Assembly: GCA_035771175.1 (NCBI GenBank)
Contig: CM069600.1
Location: 3,513,210-3,577,209, forward strand
Direction of reading: 5' to 3'
Length of the DNA: 64,000 nt
DNA from: Paratinospora sagittata
Lineage: Eukaryota > Streptophyta > Magnoliopsida > Ranunculales > Menispermaceae
Shown here one piece after another: positions 1 to 11,800 of the stretch. The notes beneath the pieces were generated by a model that made no database searches, had not been told where the DNA came from, and was given only the letters and a program-made list of their open reading frames with translations. How positions within the stretch are numbered: position 1 is the first letter of the stretch; every line of letters begins with the position of its first letter. Position numbers and translations under genes: made by a program.

Positions 1-1430
1 GCGGCTTGCTTAAAGTCTTGGAAATGGAGATTGGAGAGTATCTTACGTCAGGGTTTTGTCTTTTATTTTTTAGAATGAGAGATGAGAGTTGAGAGAACAA
101 ACACGGGTGGGTGGGAGTAGGGGTCCAAATCCCAATGCAAGTCAAACTAATTCGGGTTAAAAAAAATAGATTTTTAGAGTTAGGTCTTGTAACTTTGAAA
201 ATTAGATTTTTGGTCATTTACAAATCATCACCTAAGCTGTCAATCAAATCAAAGATTACACTTTATAATTTTGTCCTTTTTCTATTTGACTATCGGTAAA
301 TTTCAAAAAAAATGTGTTGATTGGTATGCAAGATGCAATACACACACGCACACACATCAAAAAAGTTCTAATTCATCTCATTAACACTTCTTATCATCCA
401 CACAACTTCTAATTTTTACGGGAACATGACCTTCATGATTTTCAAAACCATTATACATCATTTGTTTGTAAAGAGTTCTAATACACCATAAGCATGTGTT
501 TTTCATCATGTTCTACTCTTCTTCCACTTCATGAATTCTTCGTCCTCATCACTATTATCATCATCATAGTACCACTCTTCCTCAACTTCATCATCGTCTC
601 CCTTCAGGGCAACTCCTTGCAAATAACAAAACCAAACCCTTGAATCAGATTCACATAGCAAAGTGTTTATGTCTATATCAGCTTGATATACATAGTTGGA
701 CATCTACTTATCAACTATATCTTAAGAACATTTTCTAAAAGAGAATTTTCGCAAGAAATTATTACTTTTTCAAGAAAAAATTTCTCGGCCACCAAACACA
801 CCTTGAGAGACAACTTAGAAAATGCATTTTTTTAATGATTCGGAAATAAGGATTGAACAGGGAAACAAAAAAATAAAATAATAGAAAACATATTTTTATC
901 ATTTTCTAAAAATAACTTATTTTCTGAAAAAAAAAAAAAAAAAGTAAAAAAACTGTTTTCTAAATTTACTCAACCAAATCCGTATTCCATGTTTTTAGAA
1001 TTTTGGACATAGAAAATTGTATTCGAATTACAAACTAAACGAGGCATAGTTGGCATGTCACCGTAATTTTAATGTAGGATCCCAGATTTGACACGGTGGA
1101 TCTCTCGTCATCCTTATTTGTAACCCAGTACTTTTCTAAAATATAATGTTTAAAAAAATAAAAAAAAATCCATAAACCATAAAATATAAAATTTAGTTTA
1201 TAAATTATAAAAATTACCTAAAACGCCCCAATTGATAGAACAAAAAAGAAATTGCAAACTACCCGTATAAACAAACAGGACAATGGAATAGAGATGTAAG
1301 ACGGATGTTTTAATTTTATGGTGGAAAAGCAATCCTATATCCTGATAATAAGCACACACACTCGGCATTTTCCAGCTTCTTCACTCCCTCTCAAAACTCA
1401 TAACTGTCATCTTAACTGTCATAACTACCA
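1..1430. other. AT-rich region upstream of the OTP84-like gene
   Basis: I see no convincing gene here. The stretch holds long A/T runs and a short CA-rich tract near 339-356. Around 790-1050 there is a segment whose edges read like MITE ends (CCAAACACACCTTGAG on the left, AAACGAGGCATAG on the right), but no target-site duplication is clear. The last 120 bases before 1431 are CT/CA-rich and probably 5' untranslated sequence of the downstream gene. A 65-residue acidic reading frame on the minus strand (506-703) has no recognisable domain. Confidence 0.4.
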
Positions 1431-4133
1431 ATGGCTTCCACTCAATCACTCCCAGTCCCAGCTTCAACAACCTCCCTCCCTCTCACTTTACAAACTTCCT
1501 CTTCTTCCCACCACAATCAACAACAACATCAGCACCTACCCACCATTCCAAAACAGTTAAAAACTCCCCCAAAAAATCCTTCTACTACTACTACTAGTAC
1601 TACTACAAATCCAAAACCAGCCACTTGGTGGGTCGAGACGATTCGATCTCAAACGCGTTCCAATCACTTCCAAGAAGCCATTTCCACTTACATCCAAATG
1701 ACCACTTCAGGAAACTCACCCGATAACTTCGCTTTCCCCGCTGTCCTCAAAGTCGTTTCGGGTCTCCGTGACTTGTATCTTGGGAAGCAGCTACATGCCG
1801 CAGTCGTCAAATTGGGCTACCATTCATCCCAAGTGACAATTGCCAACACCCTGATTAACATGTATGGGAGATGTGGTGGGAACATTGGAGATGTCTTGCA
1901 AGTGTTTGATAGAATTCCCCTGAGAGACCAAGTTTCTTGGAATTCCCTAATAGCCGCATTGTGCCAGTTTGAGGAGTGGGATCTTGCGTTAGAAGTTTCC
2001 TGGTGTATGCAAGACGAAAGTGTAGAGCTGAGCTCGTTTACTTTGGTTAGCCTTGCGCTTGCTTGCTCTAATATGAGTAAGCACGAAGACGGCATCCGTC
2101 TAGGAAAGCAAGTTCATGGGTATAGTTTGAGAATGGGCGATGTGGTGAGATTTACGAATAATGCGTTGATGTCTATGTATGCCAAATTGGGTTTTCTTAG
2201 TTATGCAAAATCTTTGTTCAGGCAGTTAGAGAACAGGGACATGGTTTCTTGGAACACTATGGTTAGTTCTTATTCGCAGAGCGATAGGTTTGTTGAGGCA
2301 TTGGGCTTGTTTCGGGAAATGGTTGCTGTTAAAGGGTTGAAGCCCGATGGTGTTACAATCTCCAGTGTTCTCCCTGCTTGTTCCCATTTGGAGATGTTGG
2401 GAAGAGGAAAGGAAATCCATGCATATGCTTTGAGGAATGATGATCTTGTTAAAAATTCTTTTGTGAATAGCGCCCTTGTAGATATGTATTGCAATTGCAG
2501 GAAGGTTGAGAGTGGTTATCGAGTTTTTGTGGGGACTTCTGATCGGAGAATTGGGCTTTGGAATGCTATGATCACTGGTTATCAACAAAACGAGCTCGAC
2601 GAAGAGGCAATAAGACTCTTCGTTGAGATGGAAACTTATGCAGGGCTTTATCCTAACCCAACAACAATTGCAGGTGTGTTGCCGGCTTGTGTGCGCTGCT
2701 CTTCTTTCTCTCAAAAAGAAGGCATCCACGGGTACATTATGAAGCGAGGTTTGACAAGCGATAGGTTCGTGCAAAATGCCCTCATGGACATGTATGCTAG
2801 AGTTGGGAAATTGGATGTTTCAAAGAAGATCTTGGAGAGCATGGAAGTTAAAGATTTGGTTTCTTGGAACACTATGATCACAGGTTACGCTCTTAGTGGC
2901 CACCATGATGATGCACTTTGTGTACTTCAAGAGATGCAAAGAGAACGAGGAGACAGTGTTAATGCTGTATACGATTATTACAGACCCAATTCAGTTACAC
3001 TCATGACAGCCCTTCCTTGTTGCGCCTCCTTGGCCGCCTTACAAAAGGGGAAGGAGATCCATGCTTTCGCTATTAGAAACGCATTAGCATCGGATGTTGC
3101 AGTTGGAAGTGCACTTGTAGACATGTACGCCAAGTGTGGTAGCTTAAACTTATCAAGAAGGGCGTTTAATGAAATTCCCAAGCGAAACGTTATTACATGG
3201 AATGTTCTTATTATGGCTTATGGAATGCATGGGCACGGGAAAGAGGCATTGCAACTGTTGAAAAAAATGATGGACTCGGTAAAAGGAGATGATGATAATG
3301 TGAAGCCAAATGAGGTTACATTTATTGCAGTTTTTGCAGCTTGCAGCCATTCGGGAATGGTGAGCGAAGGTCTCGATTTGTTCCATCAAATGGAATCCGA
3401 CTTCAATATCCAACCTACACCCGACCATTATGCTTGCATCGTGGACTTACTAGGTCGTGCTGGTCGGCTCAATGAAGCTTATGAACTCATTGGTACAATG
3501 CCCGTTGGATTGGACAAGTCGGGTGCATGGAGTAGCTTGCTTGGAGCATGTCGGATACACAAAAATGTAAAACTCGGGGAAATTGCAGCCGAGAATCTCA
3601 TTGCCCTCGAGCCTAACGTGGCTAGCCATTACGTTCTACTTTCAAACATATATGCAGCAGTCGGTTTATGGAACAAGGCAATGGAAGTTCGCAAGAAAAT
3701 GAAGTCAATGGGAGTGAAAAAAGAACCGGGTTGCAGTTGGATTGAGTTACAAGACGAGGTTCATAAATTCACAGCCGGAGACATGTCTCATCGACAAAGT
3801 TTGCAACTCCAAGAATTGCTCGAGAAATTATCGGAAAGAATGAGAAACGAAGGCTACTTGCCCGATACTTCATGCGTACTGCACAACGTAGACGAGGAAG
3901 AGAAAGAATATATTTTATGCGGGCATAGCGAAAAACTGGCAATAGCGTTTGGAATCCTTAATACTCCTCCGGGCACGACCATTAGAGTCGCCAAGAATCT
4001 TCGGGTTTGCAATGACTGCCATGTCGCGACCAAGTATATCTCGAAGATTGTTGGTAGGGAGATCATTGTTAGGGACTTAAAGAGGTTCCACCATTTCAGA
4101 GATGGGTCTTGTTCTTGTGGTGATTACTGGTAG
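1431..4133 (+). CDS. OTP84: DYW-type PPR protein, chloroplast RNA-editing factor OTP84-like
   Basis: An intronless 900-residue reading frame. The first ~65 residues are rich in Ser, Thr, Pro and Gln and lack acidic residues early on, as in a plastid transit peptide. PPR repeats of the P-L-S kind follow, with recurrent signatures such as [31 protein letters not shown] and [13 protein letters not shown]. Then come E/E+ motifs and a full DYW domain ending CSCGDYW at residue 900. The deaminase-like zinc ligands are all present: H832-S-E834 and C860-x-x-C863-H864. From memory the order and spacing match Arabidopsis OTP84 (At3g57430), needed for C-to-U editing at ndhB, ndhF and psbZ sites in chloroplasts. 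The ATG at 1431 precedes the transit-like region and gives a length close to the Arabidopsis protein. Another close DYW paralogue is the main alternative; editing targets are inferred. Confidence 0.9.
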   Translation: MASTQSLPVPASTTSLPLTLQTSSSSHHNQQQHQHLPTIPKQLKTPPKNPSTTTTSTTTNPKPATWWVETIRSQTRSNHFQEAISTYIQMTTSGNSPDNFAFPAVLKVVSGLRDLYLGKQLHAAVVKLGYHSSQVTIANTLINMYGRCGGNIGDVLQVFDRIPLRDQVSWNSLIAALCQFEEWDLALEVSWCMQDESVELSSFTLVSLALACSNMSKHEDGIRLGKQVHGYSLRMGDVVRFTNNALMSMYAKLGFLSYAKSLFRQLENRDMVSWNTMVSSYSQSDRFVEALGLFREMVAVKGLKPDGVTISSVLPACSHLEMLGRGKEIHAYALRNDDLVKNSFVNSALVDMYCNCRKVESGYRVFVGTSDRRIGLWNAMITGYQQNELDEEAIRLFVEMETYAGLYPNPTTIAGVLPACVRCSSFSQKEGIHGYIMKRGLTSDRFVQNALMDMYARVGKLDVSKKILESMEVKDLVSWNTMITGYALSGHHDDALCVLQEMQRERGDSVNAVYDYYRPNSVTLMTALPCCASLAALQKGKEIHAFAIRNALASDVAVGSALVDMYAKCGSLNLSRRAFNEIPKRNVITWNVLIMAYGMHGHGKEALQLLKKMMDSVKGDDDNVKPNEVTFIAVFAACSHSGMVSEGLDLFHQMESDFNIQPTPDHYACIVDLLGRAGRLNEAYELIGTMPVGLDKSGAWSSLLGACRIHKNVKLGEIAAENLIALEPNVASHYVLLSNIYAAVGLWNKAMEVRKKMKSMGVKKEPGCSWIELQDEVHKFTAGDMSHRQSLQLQELLEKLSERMRNEGYLPDTSCVLHNVDEEEKEYILCGHSEKLAIAFGILNTPPGTTIRVAKNLRVCNDCHVATKYISKIVGREIIVRDLKRFHHFRDGSCSCGDYW

Positions 4134-5340
4134 TAGAACACTACACAACAGAGAAATTGATTCATTCCTCTCAAGTTGGGATTCAGATGTACAAATTGGT
4201 TCTTTATGTATACTTGTTTGATGTTTCAAAGGAAAACTGAAGGTTGTATATCTATAAAGAGGTTTTTTTTTTTAATAAAATAAAATAAAATAAAATAACT
4301 AAGGGTATCTGATCCCGACTAATCCCTTGGGCCTATGGTGAAGGGAGACGCCCGATACCAATGTCCCAAGTCAATAATCTAGCTTAGTTTAATATGATAA
4401 TTATTATTATTAAATTTATTATAACTATATGATTTTTATTTTTTTTAAAATATAGATAGCTTAATCTTGAGTTGGGGTCAAGTCGCTTTCGACTTAATTA
4501 TACTAGATTTAATATTAGAGATTCAGATTCGACTCAAGGCAGTTGGCCAGATATTAGCTTGGGTAGGTACAGCCTTACGAGGATATTTGTGTAATTTCAT
4601 GCTTCGATTAATTTTTCAATACAAACTAACTACAATTCTTTTTTTATTGGTTGAAAAAAAAAAGTCTAATTTACTTTATTCTTTTTTTGGTCTCATACAA
4701 ATTTTTTTATTCGAAAAAAAATAGGTTTGTTGAAACATTCAAATCTATTTATGTATTAAAAAAAAATAGTAGATGGACGCTGCCTTTGTTTAGAAAAAAA
4801 AATTTTATACCGTAAATTACGTATAAAAATATTTATATTTTTATCGGGAGAATGCCACTCTCTCATCTCATAGGCCCCGTAGTAAAAAATTAATTGATGT
4901 GTCTAAATTCGCATTTATTATCTTTAATGACTCATTTAAAATCTAGATTTATATGCAAACCAACATAAAATATTTATATTTAATGTGATTTATAACATAT
5001 TATTTTATAAGTGAACAAAAATAGGTTATTTGCATAAATGTTGATTAATTTTAACATGTGTATTCTTGGCTCTATTAAAGGTCTCCACTTTTTCTAGTTT
5101 TAATATAAATATTTTTTGACTTTATATCGGCACTTAAAAAAAAATTACTCATTTATTTTTTTAAGTTATACAAGTATTGATCAAAGGTATTTTTTTTGTT
5201 AATTTTGTTAATTTTGTCAATTTGGGGGCTTGTTTGGTGCATGAATAAAATAATTTTTTTTTATAAAATTAAATTGAATTAAAAATAGAATATAATAAAA
5301 TTAAATAATTAAAAAATCTATATAAAATTCCTTACGGAAA
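4134..5340. other. Intergenic spacer between OTP84-like and VAMP72 genes
   Basis: This holds the presumed 3' UTR of the PPR gene (about 4134-4260), a SINE-derived fragment near 4263-4375, and then very AT-rich sequence with many A and T runs. I see no gene. The open frame at 4467-4724 is low-complexity and Leu/Ile/Phe-rich. Confidence 0.5.
4263..4375 (-). repeat. SINE 3'-end fragment
   Basis: A T-run with a TAAAA ladder is followed by GGTATC, then CCGACTAATCC, then GGGCC. The same landmarks in the same order sit beside the T-run of the fuller SINE at 57579-57793. This looks like the 3' end of a related SINE on the minus strand, without its promoter half. No target-site duplication was found. 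Confidence 0.35.
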
Positions 5341-5826
5341 CGTATAGGCTATAATTAGTGGCACATGGGACTTGGGAGGCGGTGCCGGTGACTGGTGAGC
5401 ACTGACCAGTGGCCTTTCTGTCATTTCCAGTAGCCGAAAAGCGCGACTGACCAGAAGAGAAGAGTGTGAACCGTGAAATGAGGTGGACACGTCAGCGAGC
5501 ATGAGACAATACGGCGAACCGCTTTTTCCCTTCTTTTTTTTTTTTTCAAATTTTCATCAAAATAAAATATATTTAAACAAAACAAAATACAAAAAAACCG
5601 TCTTTTTTTCTTTATTTTTATTTTTATTTTTTAAAATTTGAAAACCTCTTCTTCTCATTGCTTAAACCTTACTTTTCTTCCACTTGAATGCATATCTTCT
5701 TCCTCTCTCTTTCTTCTCAAAAAGCAAAATCCTTCAGTTTTCAAGAAGAAGAAGAAGAAGAGAGAGCGATCTGCTTCTGCTGATCTGATCTGCGAGAGAA
5801 ACAGTGAGAGAGAGAGAGAGATCGAA
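5341..5826 (+). promoter_or_regulatory. Promoter and 5' UTR of the VAMP72 gene
   Basis: Base composition rises sharply from AT-rich to mixed at about 5350. An ACGT-core element, GGACACGTCAGC, lies at 5485-5496, about 340 bases before the start codon. It resembles G-box/C-box bZIP sites. A pyrimidine-rich stretch and then GAAGAAGAAG and (GA)n tracts (about 5741-5821) precede the ATG, as is common in plant 5' leaders. An in-frame ATG at 5638 lies in this leader and is unlikely to be used, since VAMP72 proteins begin at MGQ or MAQ. No TATA box could be assigned with confidence. Confidence 0.4.
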
Positions 5827-8800
5827 ATGGGGCAGAAAGCGCTGATCTACGCGTTCGTGTCTCGCGGAGCGGTGATTCTCTCGGAATTCACGGAATTCAC
5901 CGGTAATTTCACGACTATTGCGTTGCAATGCCTTCAGAAGCTACCTACTACCAACAACAAGTTCACCTACAACTGCGATGGTCACACCTTCAATTATCTC
6001 GTCGAAAATGGGTTCAGTGAGTGCTCTTTCTTTCTTTCTTTCTTTCTTTCCTTCTTCTTCCGATCTGTTCTTTATCTTTTCTTCTTCTTGTTGATCTGTT
6101 GTTTATGTGTGAGGTCGCGATCTGTGAGCGGATATCTTGGATTCGTGGTTTGGTTTGTGATTTTGTGAATAGACTTGTGGATGTTGTCGTTTTGCGATTT
6201 GGATGCCCTAGGTTTGTTTGTTTGTTGGTGTTGATTGTGATGTTTTTGATCTGCTGCTGGAGAGTGGAGGATTGTGGTTAAGAGACTCGATCTGAATGCG
6301 TCTTTGTTGTTTTATGTTTTGGTTGTTGGTTTGAGAGCGTTTATGTTTATTGGATGTTCGATTAAACCATGGAAATGTTTTAAATATGTGTAATGATTGG
6401 GGTTTTCTTTGTCTTGTCCGGATTTACAATTTAATATTTGTATTTGATATTTTGTCCCTGATTTTCTTGTTCGTTGTCCTACTTTCTGTCTCTTGTATGA
6501 TATCCTGCTAAAAATACTTGTTGGTAGTTATCTTTTGAATTACTGAAAGTAGTTTCTTAATTTAACTAACTACTGGTGCAAAGAAATATAGAATTATAAG
6601 TTAATTATTTTACTCAGAATTTGGTTATTTCTGTTGAATTTCTTTTGAAACGATCGATATAAGTGGAAAGGAGGTAAAACAAAAATAAAAAATTTAGTGA
6701 CCAGTACTGAAATGATCGAAATGTCTCAGATGTTTTGTCTGAAATTAAATGAATGTTGTATCTAGGTCCATGTAACCCATTGTTATTAACTCAAGCCTAT
6801 AAATAACTGTTATAACTTAGTATGTGCATTGTGTTTGGGGTTTGTTACCGGATGTTTGTTTGTTTGTGCAATGTTTCTGAGTTCAATAAATATTTTGAGT
6901 GTTATATCACCTTGCTGTCAAAATCTCTGGAGCTCTGTGCTTCAAGATCTTATGATAATTCAAATTTCTAGTATACACAAAGATTGAGTACATTTTGAAG
7001 CTTACCTGCTCTGATAATTCAAAATTTGGGTACTCCAGCATATTGTGTGGTGGCGGATGAATCAGCTGGAAGACAGGTCCCTATTGCTTTTCTGGAGCGT
7101 GTTAAGGATGATTTTTTAAATCGATATGGAGCTGGAAAGGCGGCAACCGCTCCTGCTAATAGCCTCAACAAGGAATTTGGGTACTGTTTTCACCCTTGGG
7201 CAGCTACTAGATTTTTGGATCTTGCAATATATCTTTTATTTGCTTATTTACTGTTCTTCTTTTGATGTAACAGACCAAAATTAAAGGAACATATGCAGTA
7301 TTGCATAGATCATCCTGAGGAGATCAGCAAACTTGCAAAGGTTAAAGCTCAGGTTTCTGAAGTTAAAGGTGTTATGATGGAGAATATTGAAAAGGTATGT
7401 TCGAATGTACAAAATGAAATTCTTATTGTACTGTGAAGGTGACTCCTTATTGTTACCAAGGTATCTTTTAGAAGCTTTTCTTCACTGTATGAATTTGCTA
7501 TATGGGGTGCAGGAGTGATATATACGTTTCACGTTCTATTTATTTATTTATTTATTTAAATTAAGTAGTATTGATAGAAATAGTTTCTTTTCTTTGCTTA
7601 TGTGATTTCAAACATTGGAGAATATATTGACATTTATACTGATGTTGTGGAATCTTGAAGTCCTTTTTTGTGGTGTGAATTTTGATATGGTAATGGAAAT
7701 GGGTGAGGTTTGTCTATTACGGCCCAGTGGCTTGAGATCTTGGCTACTGTGTGCTGCTTTTAAAATATAAAATTGGAATTTCTTATTCGAGTCCCCGAGG
7801 TTACTATAAATTATAGTAAAACAGAGGTTGTAATCTGTTTGTAACATACTCATTTCCATAGTGTTACCTTTTTGGAATTTTCTGGTCAACAAAAAAAAAT
7901 GACTTTGTTCAAAAAGAAATAAAAAAAATATCAAACACAAGGCTGGTTGTCTGTTGTCATCTTTGCATAGCTTTATACTTTTTTGCTCATATTATTCTTT
8001 TTAGGCTGTCAAAAGAAAGGTTACTTCTTGCTGGGTGGAGAGTGGGCCGAATTGTTTCCTTTCCATAAACAAGAAGTAGGTGGAAGAATGGTTTCTGATC
8101 ATTAGCCTATTATTTTAGACACCACTAGAGCTAAATGGGGTCCTGCTCCTAGTAGATTTGACTGTCGATTGATTGAACATCCGGAGTTTAAAAAACGGTT
8201 TGTTGAATGGTGGGGAGAGAGGCCTCCGGGGGGGTGGGAAAGTTTTAAGTTTATCCATAAAATGAAATCAGTGAAGTCTAGGCGTCATGGATGGGATAAG
8301 GAGATTATCGGGTGGGATGTTGTGAGAAGAAAGGAACTTGAGGGTTTTGTACTAGAATTGGATAAGAAAGAAGGCAGTCCTGATTGGAATGTGTCCTTGG
8401 CCAGGGACAAGTCTATTGCCAAAGCTGAACCGTGGAAGCTGTGTGTATTGGAGGATAGGGCTGCTTTCCTTAAATCTAGGATAAGGTGGCTCAAGGAGGG
8501 TGATGCTAATTCAAAATATTTTCATAGGATCATGAATGGTAGGAGATCAATTAACACCATTTTTAGATTGGAGAGGGATGATGGTTCTATCATTGAGGGT
8601 GAGGAGGAGATTGTGGGAGATGTATCTTCGTAACTTATTTTCATGTAATGGGAATCGTGCTTGGGGAGTGGCTGGTCTTGATTGGTGTCCAATTAGGGGG
8701 GAATCTTGTAGTGAACTGGAAGTTCCATTTGAGGTGGAAGAGGTGAGGCAGACTGTTTTTGCATGTGAGGCATCTAAAGCCCCGGGCCCTGATGGTATGT

Positions 8801-11800
8801 CTCTAAGTTTTTTTCAGAGTTGTTGGGACATTGTTAAAGATGATCTTATGAGTGATGGCGGAATTTTATGATAATGGGGTTATTAATGCCTGCATCAATG
8901 AAACCTACATTTGCCTTATCCCGAAGAACAATGCTGCTAGGAGGGTGGTTGATTTTAGGCCTATTAGCCTTACAACGAGCTTGTACAAGATTATTGTGAA
9001 GGTGTTAGCAAACAAACTGAAGGGTGTTTTGCATGAAACTGTTGCGGATTCTCAGATGGCGTTTGTACAAGGTCACCACCGAGTTAGTGGGGAGGAGTAT
9101 AGATCCAAAAGAAAAAAAGGTGTGGCGTTTAAACTTGATTTTGCAAAGGCCTATGATATGGTTGATTGAGCTTTGTATTAAAGATGAAGGGCTTTGGGGA
9201 ACAATGGCGGAGGTGGATTTCTGGATGTTTAAGGTCGGTTTCTTTTTTTGTGTTCATCAATGGGTGTCCAAGGGGGAAGTTTTTTGGTGAGAGAGGCTTG
9301 AGGCAGGGTGATCCCTTATCTCCATTTCTGTTTACTTTGGTGGCGGATGTGTTGGGTCGAATGTTTGATAAGGCTAGGGAATCTAGTTTACTATCGAGTT
9401 TTGTGGTGGGTCGTGAGAATGTAGAAGTCTCTCATTTGCAATTTGTAGATGACACCTTGATTTTCTTAGAAAGTAATGAGGATCATATTTACAAGGCATC
9501 AATGGTTGTGAAATGGTTTTGTTGGTTGTCGGGCATGACAATTAATATGGCCAAAAGCTGTGAAATGGTTTTGTTGGTTGCCGGGCATGACAATTAATAT
9601 GGCCAAAAGCCTATTGGCTGGTATCAATGTGCTGCCAGAATGGTTGAGGGATATGGCAAGTCATTTGGGGTGTTTTGTCGTTCAATGGCCTTTGAAGTAC
9701 TTGGGAATGCCGCTAGGGGGTAATCTTTCAAGGATTGACTTCTGGGATCCAGTAGTGTCGAAGGTGGCTAGAAGATTGGATGGAAGGAAGAGATGTTTTT
9801 TGTCTAAAGGGGGTCGTCTTACATTAATTAAATCAGCCTTGGATGCCCTTCCAACATACTACCTCTCTGTATTCAGGATTCCTAGAAAGGTGGCCGTTTG
9901 TTCGGAGAAGTTGATGAGGGATTTCTTGTGGAAGAATGAAGATAAGGGGCATGGGTCTCATCTTGTGGCTTGGAGAATTGTCCAAATGAAGGTGGTACAG
10001 GGTGCTTTGGGAATTGACAATATTTCAGCTAGAAATAAAGCTTTGGTTGGAAAATGGCTGTGGAGGTTTCCTATTGAGCAGGAGCAACTATGGGCAAAGG
10101 TGATTAGAAGCAGGCATGGGCTCAGGGTAATCTACAGGATGCTGGTATGGCTGTTAGGAGTACCTATAGAAGTCATTGGAAATTCATTCATTTTGTTTAT
10201 CCCTGTTTCCTCAAACTGGGAAATGGTAATTTAATTCGATTTTGGGAGGACTCTTGATCTGGGAATATTTGTTTCCAATCGTTATTTCCTAATCTTTTTC
10301 GGCATTCTAGTCTCCATAATAGATCTATCTCTGATTTCGTTAGCAATGGTGTGTCTGGGGCCGGGGGCCCTCTGTCTTGGGATTTGCATTTGTTGGGAAA
10401 TCTTTCTCCTAGGGCTGAACAGAATATGGGGTCTCTTCTAAATTGTTTGGAGGGTTGTTATCCTTTAGGTGACAACGATAGAATTCTTTGGCCTTGGGAA
10501 GCCTCGGGTTCATTTTCTACTAAGTCTTTCTTCGATGCTATTCTTAATGTCCCTTTGTTGCCTCTTTCCCCTTTCATAACCTAACATGGAGTGCACAGGT
10601 ACCATCAAAGGTTAAGTTCTTGGGATGGAAAACTGTCCATGGGAAAATCAATACGGGGGATATGTTGCAAAAAAAATTTCCAACTATGTGTTTATCCCCT
10701 TCATGGTGTTATCTGTGTCGACAGGGTATGGAATCCGTTGGACACTTATGTTGGAATTGTCCCTTCTCCAGGGAGGTTTGGAGTAGGTGGTGCGCCCACG
10801 TTCCGGTCATGAGTGGTATGGGGGATGTGGGCTGCTCCATAAATATTTTTCCCTTTATGGAAAATATTCCTTCCTTATGGAGAGATCATTGGAAGGTTGT
10901 GTACTTAGCGGTGCTATGATCCTTATGGAAAGAAAGGAATAGGAGGGTGTTTGATGATGTATTGTTTCCGTCGGATAAGGTATGGGAGCAATCCCATCTC
11001 CTTGCTTCTTTTTGGGTTGCAAATTGCAAATTGTGTAATGGGTTTGCTCTGAGTGAATGGCTCAGGGGTTGGGCTATTTTGTGTAGTCTGATTTGTGTTG
11101 TGGTTCAAGTTAGGGGCCACCTTTTGTATAGCTTATTTACATACAGATTTATACGTATACAACATCTTATAGTTTCTTTTAAAAAAAGAAGAAGAAAGGT
11201 TACTTCTGTCTCAAAAAAAAAAGAAAGGTAGTAACTTGGATTACGTTGTTATGCATGTTATTCTATTTTAATCGTTGTTGTGGGACAGTAAATGGTAGCT
11301 TGACGTTTGTGCTGTTTCTTGGTTGCTTACAGATGCTAGTATTCAGCAAGTTGTCTGATGCGAAGTCCTTTGACTGTAATTCTTTTGGACTTTGTTGTTC
11401 TAGATGTCTATAAAACTTGGGCCCTACTTGTTTTGTAAGCCAAAAAATAAAAACCATCTATTGATTATGACGAATATGTGATGTTAAACTCTAACTGATT
11501 ATCGATTTTTCTGGGTGCTTTTCAAAGTCTTTCAGCCTGTGGTAAGATTTGTAGGCTTGTAGTAGGGCCCTTTAACATCTGTTTTGTCATGGGCTCACTG
11601 TTCACATCCATGAATGCAGCCTAGTGACAACATTTCTTTGAACAACACGTAAAGAAAATTAGCTTGCAAATTTTTGCTGGTGGTATGATGACTGATGAGG
11701 CCTTGGATACATAAATGTTAATTCACCAACATTGAACATACTGTATCCCACTAGTCTACTACATGTTGGGATCCAATCTTTTTCCTTATGGACATCTTTC

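Noticed and set aside
506..703. 65-residue minus-strand frame with an acidic tail
   Set aside because: It starts with ATG and is compositionally gene-like, but the acidic run comes from a simple ATC/TTC-type repeat and no domain or splice partner is visible.
1817..3428. Several minus-strand frames of 67-182 residues
   Set aside because: They lie antisense within the PPR gene and reflect its codon pattern.
5638..5826. In-frame upstream ATG that would add 63 residues to VAMP72
   Set aside because: The added sequence is Ser/Lys-rich leader translation; all VAMP72 proteins begin with the longin domain at MGQ/MAQ.
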